From Trichoplax adhaerens (lineage: Eukaryota; Placozoa; Uniplacotomia; Trichoplacea; Trichoplacidae), in NCBI RefSeq assembly GCF_000150275.1, contig NW_002060943.1, forward strand, positions 2,101,907-2,165,906: DNA of 64,000 nt, written 5' to 3'. Position 1 is the stretch's first letter. Each line of letters starts with the position of its first letter. The position numbers and the translations under genes were made by a program. Positions 62,901-64,000 of this stretch are shown piece by piece. Below the pieces are notes generated by a model. It had not been told where the DNA came from and did not search any database. It saw only the letters and a program-made list of their open reading frames with translations.

Positions 62901-64000
62901 TCATGAATGATCTCTATCGAGTAAACCACACAATCAGCAATCGACAAAAAATGGATAATGTCGACTAACATTTAATTATATTATTCTCGCACAATTTTTG
63001 GAATTCATTCTATTTTGATTGGCATCTTTATATCTAACTGACTGGCCATTACAATACTAGTAAAACGATTATGACAACTTTAATTTTTCAACCGATTCCA
63101 ATGGGAATACTGACTTACAAGTAATTTATCAACAGTGTAATATTAATATCTGTATACATTATTTTCTCTCATTGTATGTCATAGAACACCATCTTTGATG
63201 GTGTCTTGGACTGCAAGTCAGATAAACTCCATAACCAGTCGAATCCAGGCAAATTTTTACAATAATAAATATATTACAAAAATCATCATGAGAGCACTTT
63301 CAATAATTGATCATAAGATAATGTATTTATAAAATACTGTATATCTCTAAGAATGAACAATATGACAGGGTAAAACTACGATATATTTCTCTGTTAATTA
63401 CTGTGATATAAGTAATGATATACGGAATTAATCCCACTAATGATATTGATCGTTATAACCGTAACCAAATATGATTGCTTACTTGTTCAATGATTTATGT
63501 CCTGCCAATTAATATCAATTTAAAATATACGTCGGTATCGTATTAATGCAGAGAAGAAATAGTAGAAAACTAATGAAGGACTCAGTAGTGATCAATTTCA
63601 ATAAAAACACTACAGTATTATTCAAGTATCAGCTTGGATGTACTAAATCCAACTTTTTTCTGTCAATGAGCAATCCATTTTGCCAAGACTTCCTTATCAT
63701 TTCTGCCATTAAACTTTAATGCTACCATTATTTTATCTACAGTACTTCACTAAAGGAATAACGTACTTTAACTGAAATTTGATGATCCGCAGTACTCAGT
63801 GAATAAATTAGTTGTGGCATAAATAAAAACTCTATTAACATACATCACGGTCAGAAAATTATCCTCTATTTCTATAGAAATAAAGGATCCATCATTTAAT
63901 GGCCGTCTTACCAGTGGACTGTACTTTATACTATAACAGTCGAAAATACTAATTCTTTAAAAAAGCATAACTATCGTAAATGAGTGCCTCTAATGTTGTT
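59961..64000. other. right flank, no gene supported
   Basis: AT-rich DNA with only short, mutually overlapping frames (60142-60360, 61612-61809, 62302-62484). None has splice-phase partners or a family I recognise. A small hairpin (ACACCATC-TTT-GATGGTGT) lies at about 63187-63205. If the alternation of gene orientation continues, a rightward gene would begin beyond the window, making this another head-to-head space. Confidence 0.45.

Noticed and set aside
63180-63255. tRNA-Cys-like stretch (GACTGCAAGTC followed by TCGAATCCAGG)
   Set aside because: No A box, no acceptor-stem pairing and a poor B box; at best a tRNA-derived fragment.

Overview
The window is nuclear DNA of an animal. It is AT-rich, its genes are split into many small exons by short GT-AG introns, and the gene set is metazoan: a receptor tyrosine phosphatase with a MAP-kinase docking motif, an SBF/MTMR5-13 pseudophosphatase, TTC17, a KIAA0930 homologue, an ELOVL4-type elongase and an FKBP4/5-type immunophilin. 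Compact genes with introns mostly of 50-900 bases and no recognisable transposons suggest an early-branching animal. A placozoan such as Trichoplax or Hoilungia is my best guess, by inference only. No bacterial operons, CRISPR arrays, rRNA genes or convincing tRNA genes were seen.

Layout, left to right: a probable last exon of a gene that starts outside the window (66-173, +); FKBP4/5-like co-chaperone (1185-4612, -); an intergenic stretch with a recent 156-bp tandem duplication (8295-8606); ELOVL4-like elongase (10255-12324, +), which carries a 9-nt microexon; a tail-anchored ankyrin-repeat protein (13556-15910, -), four of whose repeats are each one exon; a stretch rich in GTACTGTACAGTAC palindromes (about 17.1-18.4 kb); the large SBF gene (20491-31046, +), with a 178-base assembly gap inside its PH domain; an orphan terminal exon (32186-32395, -); the KIAA0930 homologue (33479-38120, -); two minisatellite arrays (about 38.47-39.05 kb and 40.13-40.56 kb); TTC17 (41514-46978, +); the PTPRR-like receptor phosphatase (49409-58887, -); and a second palindrome-rich block (59.4-59.95 kb) in a gene-free right flank.

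The main genes alternate in orientation along the whole window (-,+,-,+,-,+,-), so head-to-head and tail-to-tail spaces alternate. The large minisatellites, the palindrome clusters and the 156-bp duplication all lie in head-to-head (5') spaces or upstream of a gene start. The tail-to-tail spaces are short and hold only simple sequence.

Most gene models were built exon by exon, checking splice dinucleotides, reading phase and remembered family sequences. FKBP, the ankyrin gene, TTC17 and PTPRR-like close into complete in-phase reading frames of 439, 234, 739 and 644 codons. ELOVL and SBF lack their first coding exon. KIAA0930 lacks one small internal exon. The genes are unrelated in pathway: protein folding and steroid-receptor chaperoning, very-long-chain fatty acid synthesis, phosphoinositide and Rab signalling, actin and cilium scaffolding, and MAP-kinase dephosphorylation. 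No new multi-gene system was found. The most noteworthy observations are the microexon, the conserved dead-enzyme signature next to a C1 finger, the KIM-PTP receptor architecture and the palindromic pentamer repeat family.
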